Positions 51,110-61,720 of a stretch of 64,000 nucleotides of DNA are shown piece by piece. Below the pieces are notes generated by a model that made no database searches, was not told the origin of the DNA, and worked only from the letters and a program-made list of their open reading frames with translations. The stretch's first letter is position 1. Every line of letters starts with the position of its first letter. The position numbers and the translations under genes were made by a program. Source of the stretch: Chenopodium formosanum (Eukaryota > Streptophyta > Magnoliopsida > Caryophyllales > Amaranthaceae); contig CM044879.1 in assembly GCA_024500155.1 (NCBI GenBank), forward strand, positions 9,553,572 through 9,617,571, in the 5' to 3' direction.

Positions 51110-52558
51110 TAGGTTGTATGACATTATGTGAAGTAATTTGGTCTTCAAAAGACCCTCGAAGCAGACTTGTGGGTGGCTTTCTGCCTAATATTGCTCGATC
51201 TTCGCATAGTTTTAAGTTGCTTGATGGTCCCGCTAGTTCCGATTCCGGTTTTGGAGGTGAGCTTATGATGCAGAGGGTGACCAAGACCATTGCACTTATG
51301 GACAAGGTTGCTAAGCTTGATGATCCTTAGTGCAAGCTGCTATTGCTTAGGGCATGTACTGAAATAACTAAATTCTACTTTGCTTTGCGTACTTGTCCTC
51401 TTAGTACTTTTGAGGCGGCTCAGTACACATTTAACGAGGCTCTTCAATCTTCTTTGGAGTATATTGTTACTGCTTTAGGGCCTGGGTTTTGCAATTGGTA
51501 GTGGCGGCTTGCCACTTTACCATTTGCATTTGGAGGACTTGGTATGTATTCCGTAGGTGATGTTCGTAATTATGATTTTCTTGCTTCTCGGGTACATTCA
51601 AATGGATAATAAACAAAGCTTCTACGGCATGCTGACATTGTTAGTCTTAGTTGAGCCTTTAAGGATGCGTTGAGTCTATTTAATAGAACGGTGGAGTTTC
51701 ACATTTTGAGTAATCCTATTGAGGTCGCTGCCCCTAATTCATGAAGAAATTGGCAGATATATATTTCACAAAGGTTACCGCTTCTGGAGAATCCACCTTT
51801 TCTTTATCTCCTCAACAATCAACATTGTGGAAATCGCAGCAGGGAGATCACACCTCTGCTTGGCTTTGAGCGTTTCCTATTTTGGGGTTGGGTCTGATGA
51901 TGAATGAAAAGACTTATGGATGTGTGTTGTGCTACCGATTGGATGTTTCATTGTTCAATGTCTTTGAGCCTTGCTATACCTGTTAAAGTGTTTTTTGTGG
52001 GAATATTTTTGGTGATCACGCGGTGTGGCATGCTGGTATGGTGGGTATTAAACATCAGCACAATATTGTTTGGGATACCCTTGTTGATGTTAGCGATCGA
52101 TCTAGAATTTATGCCAGAAAAGAGGTTGACATTGGGTTGTCTAGAGGGAAAGATGAGACCCTCAACTTTATTCATGGGATCGTGGTCATGATGTCTATGT
52201 TGACTTGACGGGATTTTCTCCTTTGACCCAGTATGGGCTATCTGACTTTGTTCCTAGATGGGTTGTGGCTATTGCGACTCGTCGTAAGCGGGTCTAGTAC
52301 GAATTCAGTTGTAAGGCAATTGGATATGGTTTTCTTCCTTTCTCTATCTTTTCACTTGGGGAATTAGAAAAGGAGGAGGTTGCGTTGCTGAAGCGGATCT
52401 GATCTAGAAGTTCTCGGAAACTCAAGACATTGAGGTACGTACAGCTGCTCATATCTTCCATGGGGTAGAATTTGCTAGAGCTAGAAGAGTGGGGACCCAT
52501 ATTGTATCTTGGCTTCCCACTAATTTTTGTAGGTTGTATGAGTTTGTCTGCTTTTGAG

Positions 52559-52608
<50 letters not shown>
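51110..52608 (+). pseudogene. 5'-truncated RTE-type LINE remnant ending in a TAA microsatellite
   Basis: Read over several stops and frameshifts, 51118-52500 encodes a protein recognisable as the C-terminal half of a widespread plant reverse-transcriptase-like protein. Marker blocks, in order, are VGGFLPNIARSS, CKLLLLRACTEI, ALRTCPLS, PGFCNW, LATLPFAFGGLGMYS, CVLCYRLD, GDHAVW, IKHQHNIVWDTLVD and KEVDIGLSRG. At least ten stops exclude function. The sequence ends with (TAA)16 at 52560-52608, like the short tandem tails of RTE LINEs. The 5' edge GTAGGTTGTATGA (51110-51122) recurs near the 3' end (52531-52543). Clade assignment is moderate. Confidence 0.65.
52560..52608. repeat. (TAA)n microsatellite, 3' tail of the LINE remnant
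   Basis: About 16 units of ATA/TAA directly after the decayed coding part. Confidence 0.9.
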
Positions 52609-52611
<3 letters not shown>

Positions 52612-52707
52612 TATTCAAAGTAGTACTCGGAGAACGCCCGGGCCGAACACTAGCCAGTTAATATTAATTGAGTGCATTTTGTTTCGTGTAGTTTGGCAGA
52701 ATAGTAG

Positions 52708-52715
52708 TATAAATA
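52708..52715 (+). promoter_or_regulatory. Putative TATA box of the knottin-like gene
   Basis: TATAAATA, 94 bp before the ATG at 52802. An A-rich leader follows. The promoter lies only 100 bp past the LINE microsatellite tail. Confidence 0.55.
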
Positions 52716-52801
52716 GATGATAATTGGTGTTCTAAGTGTTCATCCACATCAAAAAAAAGAGCAAAAGAAAATTAAAGAAAAAAAAAAAAAAAAGAGCGAG
52801 C

Positions 52802-53279
52802 ATGAAGAAGCAATCGATGACATCCACTTCTAAGTTGGCTCTACTAGCAGTTCTTGTGCTCACTATCTCTTGTATATTTTCTTTCCCTTCCCTCCCTACT
52901 CTTTGGTTCTAATACTCTGCAAAAAAATTAATTAACTTGATTATCGTATGAAAAGTAATTTTATTTTACATGCTATGTTTGATATAATTATTAATAATAA
53001 ATTGGTTGTACAGGTACTACGATGGGCACGGTGCAGCCAACAATTGAGACAAAGCCTCTAGTTATGATGAAGGCTATGATACAAGAACTTGGAAATGAAC
53101 GAATTGCTGAACTTTACATGAAGCAAATAATGGCAGCAAAAGAACAACTTTGGTTGGAAGAACAATATAATCCAACAAATTGTAGGAAAGCAGGATCGAC
53201 TTGTCACACTACAGCAGATTGTTGCAAAAACCTTAGATGTTACGCAATGGCGAAAATTGTGACGAAGATGTGCTTGTAA
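52802..53279 (+). CDS. Secreted six-cysteine knottin-like peptide precursor
   Basis: Two exons, 52802-52871 and 53014-53279, split by a 142-bp GT-AG intron inside the Cys24 codon; 111 aa. Residues 1-24 form a signal peptide (KLALLAVLVLTISC core). A propeptide of about 55 residues follows, with an amphipathic, charged stretch (about 40-75) and no cysteine. The C-terminal domain of about 32 residues has six cysteines spaced C-X6-C-X5-CC-X4-C-X10-C and ends CL. This spacing is the inhibitor-cystine-knot pattern found in plant antimicrobial peptides and protease or amylase inhibitors. Specific activity cannot be told from the sequence. The intron between signal and mature part, the TATA box and the absence of stops support a real gene. 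A secreted signalling peptide is the other possibility. Confidence 0.75.
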
Positions 53280-53770
53280 GATTGGGGTGTCTATGCTCCG
53301 TGCAACAGCTACGGTAATCGAAATATCAACAAGTAAAGATCGATCGAAGCTACGTTGTCGTCGATGCTTAGAACGTGTTTGTAGCTTTTTAAGTGTAGCT
53401 TGTTTTAAATTTTTAGAAGGGAGTGAAGGGAGTTGCTCTAATGATTAAGAGGAATCGGCCCAAATCTTTGTCTCGAAATGGGTTAAGTTTTTCACAAAGC
53501 CCATCCCATCCCAATCCGGCCCATGATTAGGTCTAGAGTGGATCAAAAGCAGCGTATACGTAAAACATGCGAATGAATGGGACAAACAAACATAATAACA
53601 GCACATCCACCGAATCACAAAAATCAAAATAAAAAAGACTTGACCATCAAATTAAAAAATAACATAACCAAATATTCAATTTCCACTGCTAATCAGAACA
53701 AATTCCCCAATTTCTTCATAACAATCCTCAAAATCCCACTAACACTCAAACAAATTTCTAAAATTCTCAG

Positions 53771-53812
<42 letters not shown>

Positions 53813-53832
53813 AAATTTGTAGAGAGAAAGAA
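53280..53832. other. Knottin gene 3' flank and CPDase copy 3 promoter
   Basis: GGCCCATG at 53518-53525 resembles plant site II promoter elements. A run of 39 A (53771-53809) stands 23 bp before the CPDase copy 3 ATG. No TATA box was found. Confidence 0.45.
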
Positions 53833-54198
53833 ATGGCGACCCAAACAGAAGTGTATTCGGTGTGGGGACTTCCATCAGAAGATGTGAAGCAGAGGGTGAA
53901 AAATGTGATGAATACCCTCCGATCAGAATTCAACGGTCCTGATTTTGATCCTCATGTTACTGTTGTGGGGGCCATCACACTGAATCCAGAAGATGCAGTT
54001 GTTAAATTTAAATCAGCGTGTGAAGGGTTGAAGGTTTATACCGCTCACGGCAGGGGCGTCTCTACTGGAACATTTTTCTATCAGTGTGTTTACCTCCTCC
54101 TTGACACCACCCCTCAGGTACTTTTATTACTATCATACTTCCTCGGATTTTTTAAATTGTAACATTTTTAACTTTTACGTGTCTTTTGTAATTAGAAA

Positions 54199-54251
<53 letters not shown>

Positions 54252-54950
54252 ATTTAAATTTTTGCCGAGAGATGTTAATGGAATAAGTTGTACATGGACA
54301 GACGTGATTTTTATATTCTACGGTATTATAATTAGAAAATGGAGGAAGTAGCTGTTAGAAATATAATGTATTTCAATTAATTAAAGAGCTTTGTAGATAA
54401 TTTGTGATGTTGGATACTGTTGCTTTTGTTTGTTAATGATTCAGGTGACTTTAAAAAATTGAAAATTGTAACTTACGGAGTATTCAATTGGAAGTTGATT
54501 TATTGGTCTGAGTCATATGTATGTAATTTTTTTGAGAATGATCATTTTCAAGGCAATCAATCAGCTTTGAGATGTTCACTAGGCTTGTTTGACCGGATGT
54601 TATTTTCATTTACATTTGCCTTTTGCAAAGAAGATTAGTAAAATCGAGTTTTAAGTAGTTGAGTACTAAAAGTTTACAAGCATATTGACTGAATTTTGAT
54701 CAACCAAGGGAAAGTGATAGAGTATATAAACCAAACCGGAGCTTTCACCATCAACATAACCTTTCGGTTGAGTTAGTCTTTTAATAGAAAGTTATTATTT
54801 ATATTAGATCTTATAATGATGAATTTAAGTTGTAATAGAGCAATACATTACTTCATAATATCTGACTTAGAATGTTTATTGATTTAATTTTACAGGTAGT
54901 TGAAACCAGTGATCATTGCTGTGGACATTTTGGTTATAATCGCACCACGC
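53833..54950 (+). CDS. 2H-type cyclic phosphodiesterase (CPDase), copy 3, exons 1-2 only
   Basis: Exon 1 is 53833-54117 (95 codons, ATG at 53833) and exon 2 is 54896-54950 (55 nt, ending in phase 1 before GTAAGT), matching the boundaries of copies 1 and 2. The first catalytic motif HVTV is at His41 and the exon-2 block SDHCCGHFGYN is intact. No stop or frameshift occurs. The third exon, with the second H-x-S motif (HMSLLY), is not found between 54951 and the window end. Either it lies beyond 64000, with intron 2 stretched by the LTR, Mutator, LINE and CACTA insertions, or it has been lost and the gene is dead. Intron 1 holds an (AT)n tract at 54198-54249. Confidence 0.75.
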
Positions 54951-55870
54951 GTAAGTTGAATTGGATACTGCTTTAGTTAAATTGATGGATATGGTTAAGT
55001 TTTAGATGAGATTAATGTAAGCTCTCTATGGTATTACTTCATACAGCAGTAGTTTTAATGAGCAAACATAGAAGTAATTTAAAACACCTGTACCATCATT
55101 TAGTTTGGTAAGTTGGCTTACTTATCTTTAGAAGATGAATATAGAAGTTTACTGAAACCATTATTTTTAATGTCCTGAACCACTTCTTATAATAAAAAGT
55201 TCAAAACAGGAAGAAAAGCAGAGTTCAGAAGTTACAGAACAATGCTGTTCAGATGCTTCTATACTCTGCAATCTATTGGCATATATTAACTTTCTGGTTA
55301 TTTGATCATTTATCCTTGTTAATTCATATTTTGTGCAGATTATGAATTCATTATAACTGAGATGTGCAAGTACGTTTCTTTAGTTCTACAGTCTTGGTTT
55401 TGTGTTGTCTTTGGTTTAAGTAGGATGTTGTCTTTGATCCAAATTCATTATAACTGAGATATGCAAACGCTAGCATATCTAATGAAAATTTGACGGTTTT
55501 AACTCAATGAGTTATCATATTAAACTGGGCTCTTAATGAGTGAGTGGCGGAGGACGGGAGGAGGATGACGAATCCCCAACCCCAAAAGTAATATGGTGAA
55601 TTGGGAAAACATTGAGAGTGTAAATAAATAATAAATAATTACACATAAAATTTAGAATTATATCGAAAGAACAATTATTATTTAAAAATATATGGAGCAC
55701 CAATTCAACTTGATGATATATTCGTTCACCAAATTTATTTTTTATTGTGGTTTATTTATAAGAGTAATCTCATTTTGTCTATAAAATTAGCTCAAATTCA
55801 TTATTGTATAGTGTGTGTGTGTATAAGGTAAAGTATCAACTAAATGAGTTCGTTTGTTTACTTCAGCTTA
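54951..55870. other. Region after CPDase copy 3 exon 2
   Basis: AT-rich. AATTCATTATAACTGAGAT occurs twice (about 55343 and 55442). No exon 3. Confidence 0.4.
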
Positions 55871-56099
55871 GGGCTTGTTATGATTTACTGAGCTGAACTG
55901 AATTGAATATTTTATGAGAGGAGAAAAGTAGGAATTGAACTGAACTGAACGGAGTTGAACTGAACTAAATTGAACTGAAAATAAGCTAAAGAGAACATAC
56001 TCTTAATTTTAGTTCAGTTCATTTCAGTTTAGTTCCTAATCCCTTCTCTCATAAATAATTCAGTTCAGTTCAGCCCACTTCAATAAATGAGAACAGGCC
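55871..56099. mobile_element. Tourist-type (PIF/Harbinger) fold-back MITE
   Basis: 229 bp. Ends GGGCTTGTTATGATTTACTG and, inverted, GGCCTGTTCTCATTTATTGA; arms of about 100 bp made of repeated GAACTGAACTGA. Flanked by TTA (55868-55870 and 56100-56102), the PIF/Harbinger target duplication. Confidence 0.75.
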
Positions 56100-57109
56100 T
56101 TAAGTGTCAAAATTTTTAAAAGTTTGACTATAAAATCAAGAGTAGGCTTTATATCAAGGGACGAGTTTAACAAGATGATTATAGTATATGTTGATGACTA
56201 GGAACCGTAATGTTAATTAATTACTCGTGGTCCCTTTATTTCAATATAAATGACCCAATCAAACTAGTTTCATATGCAATTGTAAAACTTTAACTAATAA
56301 TATATCTTTAATTATCAGATGTCTTTGAAGAGACTAATATATCTTTATTATCATTAAGCATAAATCAACAAAAACAATATAATGAACCTTCGTTTTAGGA
56401 GACTTGTATAAATGACGCCTCATACTCGTCCTTGTAACCAGTAGCCTCATTTTAGGAATCTGTATAGTAGGAAATGGTAACCTCAACATCCTCCTGCATT
56501 ATGCTAATTCTTTGGCTTCCCACCACTCCACCATTGAATCCCCTTGATATTGGTCGACACCTTAAACTTGATTTGATACAAAATATCATCAATTGATTAT
56601 CATCACCGGAAAAAAAAAATAATAAAAAAAATAAAAAAATAAAAAAAAACATAAAAATTAAGGCATCCACTTCCTTATTAAGGGAGCTGTAAACCACTTT
56701 CTTTGATATGATTCAGCTTGCTGTCCAAGCATCCACGAACTACACTTCCTTATTTCATGGAAGTTGTGGTGTAGTGGGAGTTAAGGCAAACGTAAAACTT
56801 TCAACTGACTTCCTCCTATATAAATAGGATTAGTTTTCTGTTTTGAAAAATACACTTGAGCATTACAATTTCTAAGTTTTTCGAAAAGAGTCAAAATCCA
56901 ATTAAGTCCTTGAGTGTCTTTATACTTAGCATCTTAGAGTTTTAACTTGAGCTGTATTGGGGTAGAGTTTGAATAAACTCTAGAGTGTTTAGATTGCTTT
57001 GAGTGAAGCAAGGAGAAAGAGAGAGATTTGAGAGCTCAACTGATTGAGGGATCAGTTGAGGAGGAACTTAAGTTCGTAGAGGAACTTGAGTTTAGAGTTT
57101 TAATTTGTA

Positions 57110-58353
57110 GGAAAATTTGTCAAAAAAAACCTTTTAAAAGCACCATTTTGCGAAAATAAACCTTTTAAAAGCTTTTTGGTTAAAAAAAACCACCACATTG
57201 ATTTTTTTTGCGAGAGGAAACCTATTCCCCTAATCACCCTCTAATCAACTTAATTAATTTCTAAATTCTTCTAATTAACCTCTAACCCACCAAATTACTA
57301 AGGGTTCGTTTGGCATCGTTGTGGTTTTCTGTTTTTTGGTTTTTTGTTTTTTAAAAGTACATTATATATGTCACATAATGAATCAAAAATTATTTAAACT
57401 TATTAAAATCATGATAATTTTGAAAACTGACAACAAAAAAGTGGAAACACCTTTTTCTTGTTTCCTGTTTTTGGTTTTTAGTTTTCAAAAAAACAGGAAA
57501 CTAAAAACAAAAAATGATGCCAAACAAGCCCTAAATAATTGGATTTAATTAATATATACAAAAAAAACCACCACCCCCTCCTTCCTTATTCCTTCCTCCA
57601 TCCTCTTACTCCTCCTTACTCCTTCCTCCTCCCATGGAATCAACCCCTCCCCCACCGGACCCGCTGCCCGGATCCCCCCAACTCCGGCGACCTCCTCTAC
57701 CGCCAGACGACCCTCCCTTTCCCCCTAATCACATCCCAACAACCATCTCCTTGATTTTGAAAACCCTAGAAAATTGATTTGGGTTTTTTTTTTTAATTTG
57801 TGCATCTTATTTGCAATTGATGCTTGTTTTAGCTTTGATTATATATGTATGTGATGCTAGGGTGTTTTAGAAACAAATTGGAATTGATTTAGACTTGATT
57901 TGAGCATGTTTTGAGTATATAAGATCCAAAAATTTGAAGGGAGGTGGTGGTCACCAACGGGAATAAGCGGGAAAGGGATGGTCCACCGGCGGTGGAAATA
58001 GGTCGCCGGAGGTGGGGAGGATCTAGGCGGCTGGTCCGGTGGGTGATGGGGTTGCTTGAAAGGGAGGGGGAAAGGAAGGAAGAAGGGGAAGGGTGGTTGG
58101 TTGGTGGTTAGGGTGGTTGTTCTATTTTTTTTATAAATTAAATATAATTATTAAGTAATTGGGTGGGTAAGTGGTTAATTATAAGAAATGGGAGAAAATT
58201 AGAGTTTATTAAGTTAATAAGAGGATAATTAAGGAAATAGGTTTCCTCTCGCAAAAAAAATGAATTTGGTGGTTTTTTTTAACCAAAAAGCTTTTAAAAG
58301 GTTTATTTTCCGCAAAAGGGTGCTTTTAAAAGGTTTTTTTTGACAAATTTGCC
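57110..58353. mobile_element. Fold-back Mutator-like element with perfect 9-bp target duplication
   Basis: 1244 bp. Ends GGAAAATTTGTC and, inverted, GGCAAATTTGTC; terminal arms over 140 bp nearly identical. TAATTTGTA flanks it exactly (57101-57109 and 58354-58362). The inverted repeat continues into a GC-rich interior: 57640-57720 pairs with about 57985-58045 (CGGCGACC against GGTCGCCG). 57634-57774 is open from an ATG (MESTPPPPDPLPG), Pro-rich, with no recognised family. A Tourist MITE is nested at 57302-57531. Confidence 0.85.
57302..57531. mobile_element. Tourist-type (PIF/Harbinger) MITE
   Basis: 230 bp. Ends GGGTTCGTTTGGCATC and, inverted, GGGCTTGTTTGGCATC, flanked by TAA (57299-57301 and 57532-57534). 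Nested in the Mutator-like element's left arm. Confidence 0.8.
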
Positions 58354-59079
58354 TAATTTGTAATAGGTTGTTTGCCCTATTATTATTAAGAGTTGAGTTT
58401 AAAATCCCTTGTGGTCGTGGTTTTTCTTCTTGATTAGGGCCAAGAAATTTTCCACGTAAAATCTCTCTTACACTTTAAAGTTTTTGTTTATGTTTTTTTA
58501 AGAATTCCGCAAAAATTACCCTAGTTCCTCCACAATACAATTCACCCCCCTCTTGTATTGTTCATTCGAGTCAACATATACGAAGTAGCACACTGATGCC
58601 TTGCAACAACGAAAGTTACTGTATGTTAAGATTCTAATAGAAAAGAAGTTACATTATAGATTAACCCGTCAAATAATCATTTTACTGTCAACAATCTTTT
58701 TTTTTTTTTTTTTGAAAAGCTACTGTCAACAATCTATTAAAACCAAGAGTAATTAAAAATTGGGTTAGAAGATTCGAAAGAGGAGCAGTAGAAACCCTAA
58801 CATAACTGAAATTTGGCCCCAAAATAAATAATAAAAAAAAATTGTAAAAAGGACAAAAATTCACCATGTATCAACAAAAATAACTACTAGAGCAATTTGA
58901 AAAAAAAAATATTGTAAAAATTCACCAAGTAAAGAATGAGAGAGGCCAGGAGTCACAAATACGCACCAGTCGGCACTTTTTTTTTTTTTGGTGAAACTGA
59001 GCAGATATATTAAGCCTTAAAAGGCATTAGAGAAACAGTTAGATAATTACAGGCCATAAACAAGTTCAGAAATAGCATC

Positions 59080-61720
59080 CTACAAGTTACTGCCCACAGA
59101 AGGGCCAAAATGGGACCTATTGTTTTCCCCTATAGTAGCACAAGGATCAGGAGGAGCCAAAAGTACATGAAACTTATCCATACACAAAAGATTGTTTTTA
59201 AAAACATCAAACAAAGTTAGAGTCTTCAATGCTTCTCTGGCCAGAAAGTCTGCTTCCTTCACCTTCTTCCTCGGGACGTTCATTTGAGATATGGATGGAT
59301 TTGCTTGAACTAGGGCCCTGCACACAGAGTATAAGAAATGTGCTTCATCAATTGGTAAGTTTGTGCAGTGTATGCCTAGCACACCTCTTTGGCAATTAGA
59401 AAAAATACCAACAGACCCCCATTGCATAGAACTACTCATAGACATGCCAGTTAGAATAGCAAGTAACTCAGCTTGCAATGCACTAACAGCAGGGATAAGG
59501 GCCCCTATTCCTTTCACCCATTCCCCATTGGCATTCCTACATACATAGGCAATACCAGCAGAATAGGTAGACTGACAGAAAGAAGCATCCACATAAATGG
59601 AGAGGCTAAAGTGAGGGATTGGTTTACATATATCATGTTTTGGGTGGAGAGGAGCACTTTCAGACAGATAGATCATTTCATGAACCAGGTATTTAGCCCT
59701 ACTTATCCATTGATCAACAGGAGTAGATTTCTGATTGAACACCCAACTGTTTCTTCTAGCCCAAATTTTCCAGATAAGAACTGAGAAGGTAATATTCCAG
59801 GGGGCATTAAAAGGGGGGGAAATAGCACTACTTTTCAAGTTTTCAGAGAGCCAGGAATGGAGAGAGGAAGGATGTTGAGCAGGAGGGACAGGCAACAAAG
59901 CATTCCAAAGTTCCTGTGCTCTAGGGCAGAAGAGCAAGACATGGAGAGAGTCCTCTACTTCTGTGGGACAAAAAGAGCATACGAGACAAGGGATAATGTG
60001 CTTGGAGTAGAGACAAGAGGCATTAGGCAGTCTGTTCTAGGATACTTGCCATAGAAAGAATTTGATAGCAGGGGTAGTGTTAAGGTCCCACAAGAGTTTC
60101 CAGTCATCAGAGACAGGTTGGAGCTGGTGTTTGAGGTCCCATAAGGAGAGATATGCCTTTTTTGCATTAAAATAATCACCTTCACCAAGAGAGCAAAAGG
60201 GGAGGTCTTGCTTGTGAGAAAAGATGGGAATGGCCTTGATTCTGAGGGCTAGATTAGGGGGGAGAATAAAGGAGAGACCTTCCAGGCACCAGGACCCATC
60301 AACAATAATAGAGTTCACAGTTCTACCTTCCTCTAAGTATGGAAGGGGCCCTGAGATGAGATCCCTCAGGGGCCCTAAACCAGTCCAATTATCAAGCCAA
60401 AAGAGGCAGGTGCTACCCTCCCCAACTAGCCATTGAGAAAACTGTTTGAAAAGGTCCCAACCTTTACCAATAGATTGCCAGATGTGAGACCCCTTTTTGA
60501 AAGAAATAGGGTACTGTCTGTGGCAGTATTTGTCTCTAATGATAGAGGAGGAAATATTGTTGGAGTTATGGACCCTCCAGCAGAGTTTGGCAAGAAGAGA
60601 GAGGTTGAGAAGGTGGGCTTCTCTGAAGGCTAGCCCTCCTCTGTCATAGGGGCCACAGAGCTTAGACCAGGCTATGAGAGGGGATTTCCTTACATCATCT
60701 GTATTACCCCAAAAGAATTTATTACAGGTATGGTCTATTTCATTACATAACTTCTTTGGGAGGCTAAGGACTTGCATTGAGTAATGAGGGATAGAGGTCA
60801 AGACTTATTTAATCAGAGTTGCCCTACCAGCCTTAGAAAGGCATCTAGCTTTCCAAGAGGAGAACTTGGCCTTCATGTTTCTGATGATATAGCTGACTTG
60901 GGCAGGGGATGGTCTCTTATCAGTTAGGGGAAAGCCAAGGTAGGTACCCAAGTCCTCAGTTATAGAGACATTTAGAGAAGAAGAAAACCAGTCCCTTATA
61001 TGAGGAGAGGCATTTTTTAGAGAAGTAAATATAGCTCTTGGAGTGGTTCATCTTCTGGCCAGAGAGATGGAAGAAGAGATCTAGAGTCTGAGTGAGGGAG
61101 CTGAAGGTTTGGTGTGAGGCTTCCCCAAACAGGATTAGGTCATCTGCAAATAAAAGGTGAGAGACAGAGATTGCATTTTTCCTGAAAGTGAAAGGGATCC
61201 AAGTGCCCTGAGCACAAGCTTCAGAGATAAGGGAGGACAAGTACTCCATACAGATGATGAAAATATAGGGGGAGATGGGATCTCCCTGTCTGATACCCCT
61301 TGAGGCTGTGAAAGAAGGAGTGAGTCTGCCATTGACCATGACTTGGAAAGAGGAAGAAGAGATACAGCTCATAATAAGGTCCACAGTGGGTTTGTCCATC
61401 CCACTTCTAATGAGACAGGTCTTAAAGAAAGGCCATTCTAGCCTATCATAGGCCTTTTCCAAGTCAAGTTTTAAGGCAAACCAAGCCCTTGATCCAGATT
61501 TCCTCTTCATAGAATAGAGGATTTCAGAAGCAGCTATGTAGTTGTTCCCATAACCCCTTCCAGGCAGGAAGTTGCTCTGGTTAGGAGAGATAAGAGAGTT
61601 AAGGAAAGGTCTCAACCTATTGACAATGATTTTGGAAATCACCTTGTAAGAAGAATTGCAAAGACTAATAGGCCTGTATTGCTTGATGGTTTCAGGAAAC
61701 TCAACCTTGGGAATAAGAGT
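59080..61720 (-). pseudogene. LINE 2 ORF2, RT second half to RNase H
   Basis: 61642-60956 holds RT: LPGRGYGNNY, LDLEKAYDRLEW, RQGDPISPYIF and FADD in HLLFADDL. 60801-60037 holds the connection region (IDHTCNKFFWG, WSKLCGPYDRGGLAF, KGSHIWQSIGKGW). 59937-59080 holds the RNase H: VDASFCQSTYS, ALQAELLAIL and, where a catalytic Asp is expected, FSNCQRG, so the motif aspartate is changed to Asn. Frames change near 60800-60960 and 59940-60040. Not functional. Confidence 0.85.

Larger units (their letters stand above)
56700..58578 (+). repeat. Probable copia solo LTR, split by a Mutator-like element
   Basis: Left part has TATATAAATA (about 56817-56826) and a leader-like stretch; the right part ends ACAATTCACCCCCCTCTTGT...GAGTCAACA, a wording common at the ends of plant copia LTRs (recalled, not searched). 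The Mutator-like element at 57110-58353 divides it. The left edge is approximate. No adjacent coding region, so a solo LTR or remnant. Confidence 0.45.

Noticed and set aside
52625..52660. Helitron-like end at CGCCCGGGCCGAACACTAG
   Set aside because: No convincing stem-loop and the following base is C, not T.
55332..55400. GTGCAG acceptor followed by an open stretch as exon 3 of CPDase copy 3
   Set aside because: The sequence does not encode the conserved YxPHMSLLY block and soon reaches stops.
58921..58976. Target duplication for the second LINE
   Set aside because: The 5' end is outside the window, so no duplication can be tested.
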